NCBI GenBank assembly: GCA_021800255.1
Contig: JAJYZC010000026.1
Location: 1-43,562 of the forward strand
Source: Acidobacteriota bacterium
GTDB taxonomy: Bacteria; Acidobacteriota; Terriglobia; Terriglobales; Acidobacteriaceae
Direction: 5' to 3'
Length of the DNA: 43,562 bases
In this document: in pieces, positions 18,108-27,300 of the stretch
Numbering within the stretch: the first letter of the stretch is position 1
How the letters are laid out: each line of letters starts with the position of its first letter
Translations under genes and position numbers: made by a program
Notes under the pieces: generated by a model
What the model saw: only the letters and a program-made list of their open reading frames with translations
Told to the model about the DNA's origin: nothing
Databases searched by the model: none

Positions 18108-20003
18108 ATGCGAAGAGCCGTCTTGTTCGCGGCGTTTTTGTTTACGGTGAGCGCGTGGGCGCAGCGGGCCATTCAGTTGCCGCCGCCCCCAGCAGCGGCA
18201 GGACCGGCGGCGGCCGCCTTCCGCTTTGTTGCTAACGGCCCCAAAGGGCCGGGCTGGTCGCGCCCCAATGAAATCGCACGCAAATACTTCCATGAAAACC
18301 TCACGGGGCTGTTTGAGCGCACGCTCGTGCTCGACAGCCGCCTGCCGCAAAATGCCGCGCTGCGCTGGATCTTCACCGGGCCCCATGCGGGCTTTACCGT
18401 CGAACTGACTTCGAACCAGGTCCGCATCTCGGAACGCTACTACGATTCGATGGCGCTTTACGACGGCCAGGGCGACTATCCCGATAAGACGGTACGCACC
18501 ATCGGGCAGCAGTATAAGGGCCACGCGCGCACGCTTACCGTCATCGCCGGCCGGCACCTGGCCGTGCGTGTCCTCGTCAACGGCCGGCAGCTTCTCGAAG
18601 CGCCGCTGCTGTTCGACGTTACACGGCATCAATTGATGCTGGCGGCGCCGCGCACTGTGCACGACGTTGTGGCCGGCAGGCTGGTGAAACCGGAAGTAAA
18701 GACGGCCGCAGTCACAATCGACCCCAGCCAAGTCTTCCAGACCATGCTCGGCTTCGGCGGCAGCCCCAGCATTCCCGCCTATGACGAATTGAGCGCTGCA
18801 GGCAAACGCGAGTACTGGCAGATCCTGCGGCGCTACAACCTTCTCATCTCGCGCGAATATCCGATGGGCGAAGAGCTGAAGCCGGAGATGAGCAACCTGA
18901 CGGACGTGCGCGACGCCACCCCGCATTACTATGGCGACAACTTTCCCAACGGCGAAGTTTCCAGCTTCCCCTACAACGAGCACATCCAGAAGATGGGCGG
19001 CCACATTCTTTACGAGCTTTGGGCGCTTCCCCAGTGGGCCTCCGAACCATACAAAGGCCCCGAGGTGATCGACGCCTGGAATAGACCCCTCCGGCAGGCA
19101 GCGAACCCCCAGGAGTATGCGCGCATCATCGTCGCATACTGCCGCCAGGCCCAGGCCGCCACGGGCGAAGCGCCGCTCATCGTCGGCCTGGGAAACGAAG
19201 CGGACCAGCCGCCGGCGGTCTTTGACGCCATGGCGGTAGCGGTGCGCCAGGCGCTCGATGAAGCCGGCTTCACGCAGGTCAAGATCCACATGGCCGACGC
19301 GCCCTTCCTGTTCCAAGGCGCTGAGCGCGCCGAAAATCTGCACAAAGACCCGGCAGCGTGGCGCGACATCGACTATACAGCGTCGCACGAATACGACTTC
19401 CAGCAGTTCATGGCCAATCCCGGCATGTACGGCGCGCGCATGGAAGCCATGCACCGGGCCAGCGCGGGCAAGCCCTTTCTGGCCACCGAAATTTGTTTCA
19501 ACGATCCGCATTATCAGGAGCCGTCGTACCGCATCGCCTTTACCGCGGCACAGCTATATTACAAAAACTTGACCATCCTCGACGCCGAAGCGCTGCTCTA
19601 CTGCTGGACCATCCTTGACGTGGAGCAGCCCAGCTTTGCCGGCTCGCGCGCCCTGCTTGCTCCCAACCGGACCGATGGATGGATTCCCGTTCCCACCAGC
19701 TTTGAGCTGCGCGTGCTGGGCGCCTATAGCCGGCACATTCGGCAGGGCATGAAGCGCATCGGCGCAGCCTGCAGCGATCCCCATCTGCTGGCAACGGCCT
19801 TCAGAAACGGCAAAGACGAGACGCTGGTGATGGTGAACCGCGGCATCGCGCCCCGCAGAATCAAGGTCAGCGGCGCTTCGTATCCATGGGTGCAGATGGA
19901 GCGCACCGGCCTGGAACAAGTCAATCAAGTTTCGGACGTTCCCACGGAGGTTGTTATAGAGCCAGGCGAGATCGTCGTGCTTTCCACGATCAAGGCGGAG
20001 TAG
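18108..20003 (+). CDS. Exported clan GH-A glycoside hydrolase, GH30-like
   Basis: A 631-residue protein with a signal peptide (MRRAVLFAAFLFTVSAWAQ) and a roughly 200-residue N-terminal beta-rich extension. The TIM-barrel catalytic domain opens with the GH30-type VFQTMLGFGGSPSIPAYDELS. The acid/base candidate is E364 (VGLGNEADQPP) at the end of strand 4, and the nucleophile candidate is E461 (KPFLATEICFND) at strand 7, the usual clan A arrangement. GH30 members cleave beta-1,6-galactan, beta-1,6-glucan, xylan or glucosylceramide; exo-beta-1,6-galactanase activity would fit the neighbours but is inference. The C-terminus (LVMVNRGIAPRRIKVSG) resembles the beta-sandwich that closes GH30 enzymes. 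It heads a plus-strand run of three glycosidases. Confidence 0.87.
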   Translation: MRRAVLFAAFLFTVSAWAQRAIQLPPPPAAAGPAAAAFRFVANGPKGPGWSRPNEIARKYFHENLTGLFERTLVLDSRLPQNAALRWIFTGPHAGFTVELTSNQVRISERYYDSMALYDGQGDYPDKTVRTIGQQYKGHARTLTVIAGRHLAVRVLVNGRQLLEAPLLFDVTRHQLMLAAPRTVHDVVAGRLVKPEVKTAAVTIDPSQVFQTMLGFGGSPSIPAYDELSAAGKREYWQILRRYNLLISREYPMGEELKPEMSNLTDVRDATPHYYGDNFPNGEVSSFPYNEHIQKMGGHILYELWALPQWASEPYKGPEVIDAWNRPLRQAANPQEYARIIVAYCRQAQAATGEAPLIVGLGNEADQPPAVFDAMAVAVRQALDEAGFTQVKIHMADAPFLFQGAERAENLHKDPAAWRDIDYTASHEYDFQQFMANPGMYGARMEAMHRASAGKPFLATEICFNDPHYQEPSYRIAFTAAQLYYKNLTILDAEALLYCWTILDVEQPSFAGSRALLAPNRTDGWIPVPTSFELRVLGAYSRHIRQGMKRIGAACSDPHLLATAFRNGKDETLVMVNRGIAPRRIKVSGASYPWVQMERTGLEQVNQVSDVPTEVVIEPGEIVVLSTIKAE

Positions 20004-20090
20004 ATGGAACTTCGCCGGCGTCTTGGGAATTCAGAGACCTGGAAACAATTGTCTCTCGATGAAAGATCATAGAATGCGGATGCTGCCGGA

Positions 20091-22442
20091 ATGATGTTGA
20101 ACGCTGCGGGGTGCCTCTTGATACGATTGCGCTTTGGCCTTCTTTGCTTTGCGCTTTTCAGTTGCGCGGCGCTGACGGCCGCGCAGGTCACCATCGACCA
20201 CCGCTGGTCGAATACCGATGCGCAGAGCCTCATCGGCCTGCCCATGGGCAGTCACAAAACCATTGTGGACATGAAAGGCGATCTGAAATGGTCGCAATGG
20301 AATCTTAAGCGCCGCCCGCCGGCATCGCCCATCGGCTTCAGCTCGCAGATGGACGGCGAGCTCGCCATTCAGCCGTTCGCCGGCTCTCCAAACCATATGA
20401 TGCCGCTGACCGTCACGGGGCAAAAGCTCTACCGCGGCCGCTATCCTTTCATCGTCACCTCACTCCAGGGCGGCGGCCTGACGCTGGAGGAGCTGGCCTT
20501 TGCCGTTGATCCGGGCGCGAAACCGGACGCTCTGCCTAACCGTTACTCCGGCGCGCGCGGAATGGATGTGGTGCGCCTCACCTTCCGCAATGCCGGCTCC
20601 GCGGCGGCTGACGCCACGCTCGAACTGAGCGGGCGCGACCGCAACCTTCCGGGCCGCGTCAGCGGACGGGCTCTTATCACGCGCTCCGGCGTGGATGTCT
20701 CTCTGGTGACCGGCGCCGCAGGCGCCCAAGTCTCTTCCCGGGAGAATGGCCTTGCGCTCATTTTGCGCCTCCGCGTCCCGGCGCACGGCGTCAAAACGCT
20801 GTGGCTCGAAGACCCCTACGAGTGGCCGGCCGCGCGCAACGCAGAACTGTCTCAGGCCAGCGGTAAAGCCCTGCTCAGCGACGCCGCAGGCCAGTGGAAC
20901 GGCCTCTGGGCGCGCGCCACGCAGATCGATTTTCCCCAGCGCCAGATGAGCGACTTCTATTACTCGTCGATCGCCTATGTACTGATACTTACTGAGTACG
21001 GCAAGCAGGGCGGCCTGTGGACGCTCGACGGCCCGGCGGTCTATCGCCAGTACTGGGGCCGCGGCGAGTACTTCCAGGCGCGCGCCCTTGAGGTTGCGAA
21101 CTTCCTCAGTGTGGCGCGCCAGACCGTGGATCACGCCTTCCACCTGATGAACGACGACGGCGAATGGGACTTCCCTCCGGTAAGCGGCTGGCCCGCGTGG
21201 GACAACACGGGCGGCAACGCCGGCGCGGTGTGGGAATACTATCTCTTCACGCGCGATCAGCAGTGGCTCGCCAAGGCTTATCCATATTTACTACGCGCCT
21301 CAGAGTGGATCCGCTTCCATCGCGAGGAGAGCACGCTGGAAGGCGTCTCCGGCATCCCTACCGGCGCGCGGCCCATTCACCGCATGATTCCATCGCGCTG
21401 CCGCCCAGAACCGAATCCGCCGCTCGCGCCTGGCGAAAAGCCCTTCTGGTACGGCCTGCTGCCGTGGAGCTACGGCGATTCGGGCATTCCCCAAGGCCAC
21501 TCTTTCGCGCAAAACTTCATGGCCGCATACGCCGTACACGTAACCGATGAGGCTGCCAAGGTCCTCGGACACAAGAGCGATGAAACCTGGCTTGGCCAGG
21601 AATACTCTTCCTACGTTCGCGCCATTCGCAGCGATGTTGACCGCGCCCTGGCATTCGAGACCACCAAGCCGCCTTATCTGCCCGCCATGCCCACCTATCC
21701 GCAGGCCGCGTATTCGCAAACCTTCCTCGCCGTCTATCCCACGCATATTTACTCGCCCGAAGACCCGCTCGTTACCGGCCTCATTGGCCGCATGGAGCGC
21801 AGCGAGAGACAGGGTCTGCCAACGAACGTAGCCTGGGCCGGTCCGGCCGGCGTATGGGCAGGCGAGGCCATGAACATGGCTGAGACCTACCTGCTGCGCG
21901 GCGAAAAGCAAAAAGCCGGCGATATGCTGGCGGCCGCGCTGAATCACAGCTACACCACCGATGTGTGGAAGGAAGAGATCATCGTCGATCCCAGCCTGCC
22001 ACGCGCCTGCTTGGGGCCGCACAGCCAGCACAAGGCCATGCAGGGTACCGGCGATATGCCCGAAGCCTGGGCCAACGCTAATCTCATTCTCTTACTGCGC
22101 GACATGCTGCTCAACGAGCGCCGCGGACGCGGTGGAGTCCAATTGCATCTGCTCGCCGGCCTGCCGTCGAGCTGGGTACCGGCGGGCAGATCGCTCGTTG
22201 TCGCCAACGCGCCCGTGACCACCGGCGGCGAAGTCAGCTTGCGCGTGCAGCACGTGAGCGCAAAGCTCTGGCGCATCACCGCTGATCCGCACGGCGCCAG
22301 GCGCCAATTCGTCCTTCACCTGCCCATGAACGCGAGCACCGTCTCGTCGGTCCGTATCGGCGGCAAACCCGTGCCGGTCGAAGCGGCGATTCCATTCACC
22401 TCTCCGGGCACAGTGAGTGTAATCGAGGTTACGCAACGATGA
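20091..22442 (+). CDS. Exported six-hairpin glycosidase-like protein
   Basis: A 783-residue protein with a signal peptide (core LLCFALFSCAALTAAQ). The first 250 residues are beta-rich, a common companion of six-hairpin glycosidases. The rest looks like an (alpha/alpha)6 barrel (QMSDFYYSSIAYVLILTEYGK, DNTGGNAGAVWEYYLFTRDQQ, GIPQGHSFAQNFMAAYAV, AWAGPAGVWAGEAMNMAETYL), ending in a small beta domain. It is in the broad GH65/GH95/GH78/GH127-type clan, but I cannot pick the family or the catalytic acids. Its TGA overlaps the ATG of the next gene (ATGA, 22439-22442), so the two are translationally coupled. The 87-bp gap upstream holds a weak AGAGAC/GTCTCT inverted repeat (20033-20056). Confidence 0.83.
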   Translation: MMLNAAGCLLIRLRFGLLCFALFSCAALTAAQVTIDHRWSNTDAQSLIGLPMGSHKTIVDMKGDLKWSQWNLKRRPPASPIGFSSQMDGELAIQPFAGSPNHMMPLTVTGQKLYRGRYPFIVTSLQGGGLTLEELAFAVDPGAKPDALPNRYSGARGMDVVRLTFRNAGSAAADATLELSGRDRNLPGRVSGRALITRSGVDVSLVTGAAGAQVSSRENGLALILRLRVPAHGVKTLWLEDPYEWPAARNAELSQASGKALLSDAAGQWNGLWARATQIDFPQRQMSDFYYSSIAYVLILTEYGKQGGLWTLDGPAVYRQYWGRGEYFQARALEVANFLSVARQTVDHAFHLMNDDGEWDFPPVSGWPAWDNTGGNAGAVWEYYLFTRDQQWLAKAYPYLLRASEWIRFHREESTLEGVSGIPTGARPIHRMIPSRCRPEPNPPLAPGEKPFWYGLLPWSYGDSGIPQGHSFAQNFMAAYAVHVTDEAAKVLGHKSDETWLGQEYSSYVRAIRSDVDRALAFETTKPPYLPAMPTYPQAAYSQTFLAVYPTHIYSPEDPLVTGLIGRMERSERQGLPTNVAWAGPAGVWAGEAMNMAETYLLRGEKQKAGDMLAAALNHSYTTDVWKEEIIVDPSLPRACLGPHSQHKAMQGTGDMPEAWANANLILLLRDMLLNERRGRGGVQLHLLAGLPSSWVPAGRSLVVANAPVTTGGEVSLRVQHVSAKLWRITADPHGARRQFVLHLPMNASTVSSVRIGGKPVPVEAAIPFTSPGTVSVIEVTQR

Positions 22443-23842
22443 ACCGAAGAATCTTTCTGGGCCGCGCAGCCGCGGCTGCCGCAGCTTCCTGTCTGGCGCC
22501 GGATTTTTTGCTCGCAAACCACAGCCAACCGCCGCTGCAAGCAACGCTAACCATCGATCGCTCTGTTACCCTGGCCACGGTTCCCGCTGATTTCATCGGT
22601 CTCAGCTACGAATCGGCGCAGTTGGCCGACCCGGCATTCTTTGCGGCCAGCAACACTGCGCTCATCGCGCTCTTCCATGAATTGAGCCACGAAGGGGTGC
22701 TGCGCCTCGGCGGAGGCACCAGTGCGTTCACCCGATTCACCACTCATCCGCCAAGCGGCCTGCCGCCCTTTCACGCTGTCGGCCCCGACACCAGCACGAA
22801 CGTTAAAACCGATACGCCCGTTACGCCAGCGAGCCTGCGTAACCTGCGCGCCTTTCTTGACGCAGCCGGCTGGCGTTGCCTCTACGGGCTCAATCTCGCT
22901 CGCGACCCTATGGGGCGCATCGTGGACGAAGCCGCTTATGCGCAGCGTATTCTTGGGCCGCGCCTGATCGCCTTTCAGCTCGGCAACGAGCCAGACGCCT
23001 GGCGCAACCGCTATCGCCCCGCCGCCTGGTCGTATGCGGATTACTGGAAGGAGTGGTGCGCTGCGCACGCGGCCATCGTGAAGGAAGTTCCGCGCGCCAG
23101 ATTCGCCGGTCCCGACGCCTCCAATCAGATGGCCTACGTGACCGGCTTCGCTGAAGACATCAAGAAGAGCGGACTGCGCGACGTTATCCTACTTACCTCG
23201 CACTATTACGCCATAGGCCCTGCCGGCGGCAAGGGTATGACCATCGGCAAGCTCTTGTCGCTTGACCCCAAGCTCGATAGCGGCCTGAAGATTGCCATGG
23301 CCGCGGCGCGCAGCGATGGCATCCCCTATCGCATGACTGAGGGCAACTCTTGCTGGAACGGCGGCCAGCCGGGCGTCAGCGATACGCTGGCCAGCGCCCT
23401 GTGGGTCGCGGACGTAATGCTGAACTTTGCTTCGATGGGCTGTTGCGGCGTGAATCTTCATGGCGGCGGCTTCGGCTATTACACGCCTATCGCCGGCAAC
23501 CTTGAAGATGGCTTTGTGCGCCGCCCAGAGTTTTTCGGCATGGAGATTACGAAGCCCTTCGCCGGCGCGGCCATCAACCAATCCATCCTCACCTGCAGCA
23601 GTGACATGGTGCGCGCCTATGCAGGCCGCAAGGACGGCGCACAGCTCATCCTGGCTATCAACAAAACCCCGCAACCCGTGGCCATGTATACGCCGCTACG
23701 CCGCGCGCGCTTTCTGTGGACGCTGTCAGGACCGGCAATCGATGCTAAGCGCGAGGTCTCGCTTGCAAAGAGGCGCGCCGCCGCGCTGCGTGACGGGGTA
23801 TTGCACGCGGCGCCCTGGAGCGCGGTTTTGTGCGCGGGATAG
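22439..23842 (+). CDS. Exported GH79-like glycosidase (beta-glucuronidase/heparanase clan)
   Basis: A 467-residue protein with a Tat-like or Sec signal (MNRRIFLGRAAAAAAASCLAPDFLLA). The TIM barrel shows SVTLATVPADFIGLSYESAQL and GVLRLGGGTSAFTRF, typical of GH79 near strand 1. The acid/base candidate is E184 (IAFQLGNEPDAWRN) and the nucleophile candidate is E301 (PYRMTEGNSCWNGG). A C-terminal beta domain follows (AQLILAINKTPQPVAMYTPL). GH79 enzymes remove glucuronate or 4-O-methyl-glucuronate from arabinogalactan proteins, or cleave heparan. With GH29 and GH30-like neighbours an arabinogalactan-type target is plausible. The start overlaps the previous gene's stop by 4 bp. Confidence 0.86.
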   Translation: MNRRIFLGRAAAAAAASCLAPDFLLANHSQPPLQATLTIDRSVTLATVPADFIGLSYESAQLADPAFFAASNTALIALFHELSHEGVLRLGGGTSAFTRFTTHPPSGLPPFHAVGPDTSTNVKTDTPVTPASLRNLRAFLDAAGWRCLYGLNLARDPMGRIVDEAAYAQRILGPRLIAFQLGNEPDAWRNRYRPAAWSYADYWKEWCAAHAAIVKEVPRARFAGPDASNQMAYVTGFAEDIKKSGLRDVILLTSHYYAIGPAGGKGMTIGKLLSLDPKLDSGLKIAMAAARSDGIPYRMTEGNSCWNGGQPGVSDTLASALWVADVMLNFASMGCCGVNLHGGGFGYYTPIAGNLEDGFVRRPEFFGMEITKPFAGAAINQSILTCSSDMVRAYAGRKDGAQLILAINKTPQPVAMYTPLRRARFLWTLSGPAIDAKREVSLAKRRAAALRDGVLHAAPWSAVLCAG

Positions 23843-24147
23843 AGAAACGGCAAGCATCGAAGAGAACCGGGATACACACGCATTCCCGCGCCCAGGCGGC
23901 GCACGCACAGGCAAACTCAAAATCCTTCACTGTCATTTAGCACACAGAACAAGCGTCTCAACATCGATGCAGTCGATCAGCAGTGTCTATCAGCGGCAAC
24001 GATACAAAAACGGGCAGGATGGCGCCGGACAGAGCGGTTTTCGCCATAAAAGCCGGGCTCGGCAGGGATGCATGCCCGATTGAGTGCGCTGGGATCATGC
24101 GGCTCACAAGCGCAGGCTATGCTCACGCGGAATTACAGGCGTGGATC

Positions 24148-24212
24148 AAATATGCATATTTATGCATCATAATTTTTTTATGTTGACGGGCGGCTCTTGC
24201 GAATGTTACCGT
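24148..24212 (+). promoter_or_regulatory. Promoter and tandem operator of the TonB receptor
   Basis: Two ATGCAT sites (24152-24157 and 24162-24167) lie exactly 10 bp apart, the first within the perfect 12-base palindrome AATATGCATATT. After 9 nt comes TTTATGTTGAC (24177-24187), which contains a -35 TTGACG (24183-24188); then an 18-nt spacer and TACCGT (24207-24212) as -10. The arrangement duplicates the promoter at 16249-16308. Transcription would start near 24219, leaving a leader of about 125 nt. Confidence 0.6.
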
Positions 24213-24264
24213 GGCTCCGCTGAGAAGAACCTCCACTTCTGCTATCCCTATCCCTGGGCTCGAT

Positions 24265-24335
24265 AAAGTAGCAGCCAATTCGGAGATAAGTGGAACAACA
24301 TCTCAATGCGCGAAAAAGTAACAGCCACTTCGGAG
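24265..24335 (+). repeat. 21-nt direct repeat in the TonB receptor leader
   Basis: 24265-24285 and 24315-24335 agree at 19 of 21 positions (AAAGTARCAGCCAMTTCGG, then AG), with starts 50 bp apart. The second copy ends in the GGAGG ribosome site of the receptor gene; the first ends in GGAG with no well-placed start. The duplication lies wholly within the predicted untranslated leader. Confidence 0.65.
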
Positions 24336-24344
24336 GTGTTTGAA

Positions 24345-27300
24345 ATGAATCATGCTACCCAAGGCCAGCCCAAGATCAATTGGCAACTGTGGCTTGTTGT
24401 CGTGCTCACTGTTGTTGCATTCTCGCTTGGTCAGCGGGACGCGCGCGCTCAGGCGTATGGCTCAATCGATGGAACGGTAACCGATCCCACCGGCGCCGTA
24501 GTCCCTCATGCCGCGGTTATTGCGACCGCGACCCTGACCGGGCAGCAGACCAAGACGACCGCCAATGCGAGCGGGGAGTACACTTTCCCAACCCTGATGC
24601 CTACGCAGTACACCATCCTTGCCTCCGCGCAGGGATTTCAGACTTACAAGCATCCCGGAATCGTGCTTCAAGCCAATCAGGCGATGACTGTAAACATCGT
24701 GCTCCGGGTTGGTTCGGCCACGCAGACCATCAGCGTTTCCGGCACTCCCCCGCAGGTCAACACGACCAACGGGACGCTCTCGCAGGTCATCGGCCATCAA
24801 CAAATTATCGATTTCCCTCTCAACGGCAGAAATGCCGCCTCGCTGATTCTGCTGACTCCCGGCGTGGCCAACGCGACCAATGAAGGCTTCGGTCTTAACG
24901 AGGGCGACAGCAAGACATTTCCAGAGGCCGTCGTTACCAGTTCGGACGGCACGCTGCCCAATCAGCAGAATTATCTTTTGGACGGCGGCAACAACGTGGA
25001 CGAAATGACCAACGCGAATGATCCGTTCCCATTCCCTGACGCGCTGCAGGAATTCAGCGTGCAGACCACAAACTACAGCGCGGAGTATGGCCAGAGCGCC
25101 GGCGCGGTGGTCAACATCGTCACCAAGGCGGGCACGAATCATTTCCACGGAGACGCCTTTGAATTTGTGCGTAACACCTACTTCGACGCCAGGCCTTACT
25201 TTTCAACCACCGCCTTGGTTCAGAACCTCAACCAATTTGGAGGCGTTATCGGCGGGCCGGTAATCATCCCGCACATCGCCAGCGGCAGGCACACGCAGTT
25301 TTTCTTCGGCTATCAGCGCACGCCCGACCATTTTGCGTCGAGTGAGGGGTCGGCAACTGTTCCTACGCTCGCCGAGGAAGGACGCGCCGCGGGCGAAAAT
25401 TACGCCGACTTCAGCAACTTGTGCGACTCAGCCCAAGGCAACGCATTCAACGGCAGCGGCGTTTGCGTGAATTCAGCGGGCAATCCTGTTCCCAGCGAGC
25501 AAATCCGCAATCCATTCACCAACGCGGTCTATCCGTACAACCACATTCCCACTAGCGCCTTCGACCCGGCTGCGGTGGCTTTTGAAAAGGCCTTTCCCAC
25601 CTTTTCCGGAACCGAGGCCCCGGGCCAGATAGGGGGAGTTGTCCACTACTACTTCCCGAACATCCAGGTCTTTAACGAGTTTGTGGGCCGCGTCGACCAC
25701 CAGTTTGGCGCCCACGACCATATCTTCTTCCGTTACTACTACAACTTTTTCAACGCCCCCAGCGTCTATAACTCCACCGATCTTCTCGATTACCTGCCTC
25801 TGGCCAACGACCGCTACCAGAACGCTGCAATCAGTGAAACCCACATATTCTCACCCCGGCTTGTAAACAACTTGGTGCTCAACTATCAGCGAGAATACTC
25901 TCAGCGCAACGGTCCGACTGGAAGTCCAATGATTTCCGCCTTCGGCGTGAAGAATGTCTATCAGTATGCATCAGCCGGACCTTATCTGAATGTGAGCATA
26001 AACGGAGGTTATTTCGCGGTGACTTCTACCGCCCCCGCCATCTTCGGGCGCAATGATTACAACCTGAACGACGTGTTGAATTGGGTAAAGGGAAAGCATA
26101 ACTTTGCTTTTGGCGGCCACGTCGAATTGAGCAAGTTCGATGTAGTCAATATCAACGCCGGCGATGGCAACTTCAGCTTTGCGCCGGTTAGCAACAGAAT
26201 CGGTTCAACCACCTACCAGTATCCGAACGCATTGGCGAACTTCCAGATGGGATTTATGTCGTCCTTCACTCAAGGCAATATTCAGATTGTCAACGACCGG
26301 GGAAATTTCCCCTCCATCTTCGCCCAGGATACATGGAGGATAACTCCTCGCCTGACATTGGACTACGGCGTGCGGTGGGAGCTGTTCGAACCGTGGGCCG
26401 ATCACCACAACGAGCAAATGTACTTCAGTCCTTCCAACTACACGGCGGATGAAGGCAGCCCCCAGTATGATCTTGCAACATTCGCTGGAACTCCTGGCTT
26501 ACCCGCCGGCATGGTGCTCTCCGGGGACCCGGGATATCCGAAGTACGGATTGAATGATAGATATACGCATTTCATGCCTCGCGTGGGCTTTGCGTACGAT
26601 GTCTTCGGCAACGGCAAAGCTTCGATACGCGGCGGTTTTGGAACTTTCTACCAGGACCGCATGCAGGCGTGGATGAATCTCTCGCAGGGATCCGATGTGC
26701 CCAACGACATCTCGCTAAGTTTGGCCGACCCGGGCATGTACGGTTCGGCTCCGGGTGCGAACCCCGGCGGCCCGTTCAGCAATCCGTATTGCACCGGCTG
26801 CGCAACGGGAACGGTAAGCAATCCATTTCCATACACCCTGCCATTCCCGAAGTCACAAGTCTTCCCGAACGCATTCCAGGTTACAGAGTATGATCCGAAT
26901 AACTTTCACACCCCGGTAACTTATGCCTGGAACCTGACGTTACAACAGCAACTTACTCCCAGCACGATGTTGCAGATGGCGTATGTCGCTACCGCTTCCC
27001 GCCATCAGCTCATCGACCTGGAAACCAATCCCTCTGTGAACAATGGCTCCGGCTTAGGCAAAAACCTGCGCCGGTCCTATAACACCGCTCCCACGGTAGG
27101 ACCTTGCACAACTACAGCCGGTTGTCAGTCTAGCTATTCTAACATTGTTCTGGGCTCCATGAGCGGCGCTGCCAGCTACAACTCCTTGCAGGTTACTCTG
27201 CAAAAGAGGATGTCGCAAGGAGTGTCAGTGCTAGCCAACTTCACCTGGTCGCATACGCTCGACGACATGCCGCTCGCAATGTTTTCAAACACCGAAGACC

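Larger units (their letters stand above)
23843..24344. other. Long leader/intergenic region before TonB receptor
   Basis: About 500 bp with no convincing gene. From left to right: a weak CGGGA/TCCCG inverted repeat near 23870, GC-rich filler, an imperfect palindrome around ATGCAT at 24069-24074, the AT-rich promoter module at 24148-24212, and a near-perfect direct repeat (24265-24285 and 24315-24335) running up to the ribosome site. The composition is clearly more AT-rich than the coding neighbours. Confidence 0.6.

Noticed and set aside
18006..19511. 501-codon minus-strand open frame opposite the GH30-like gene
   Set aside because: No recognisable domain, and it also crosses the divergent promoter region.
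20033..20056. AGAGAC/GTCTCT stem-loop before the six-hairpin gene as a terminator
   Set aside because: Only 6 bp with a 12-nt loop and no T-run; mentioned only as a weak inverted repeat.
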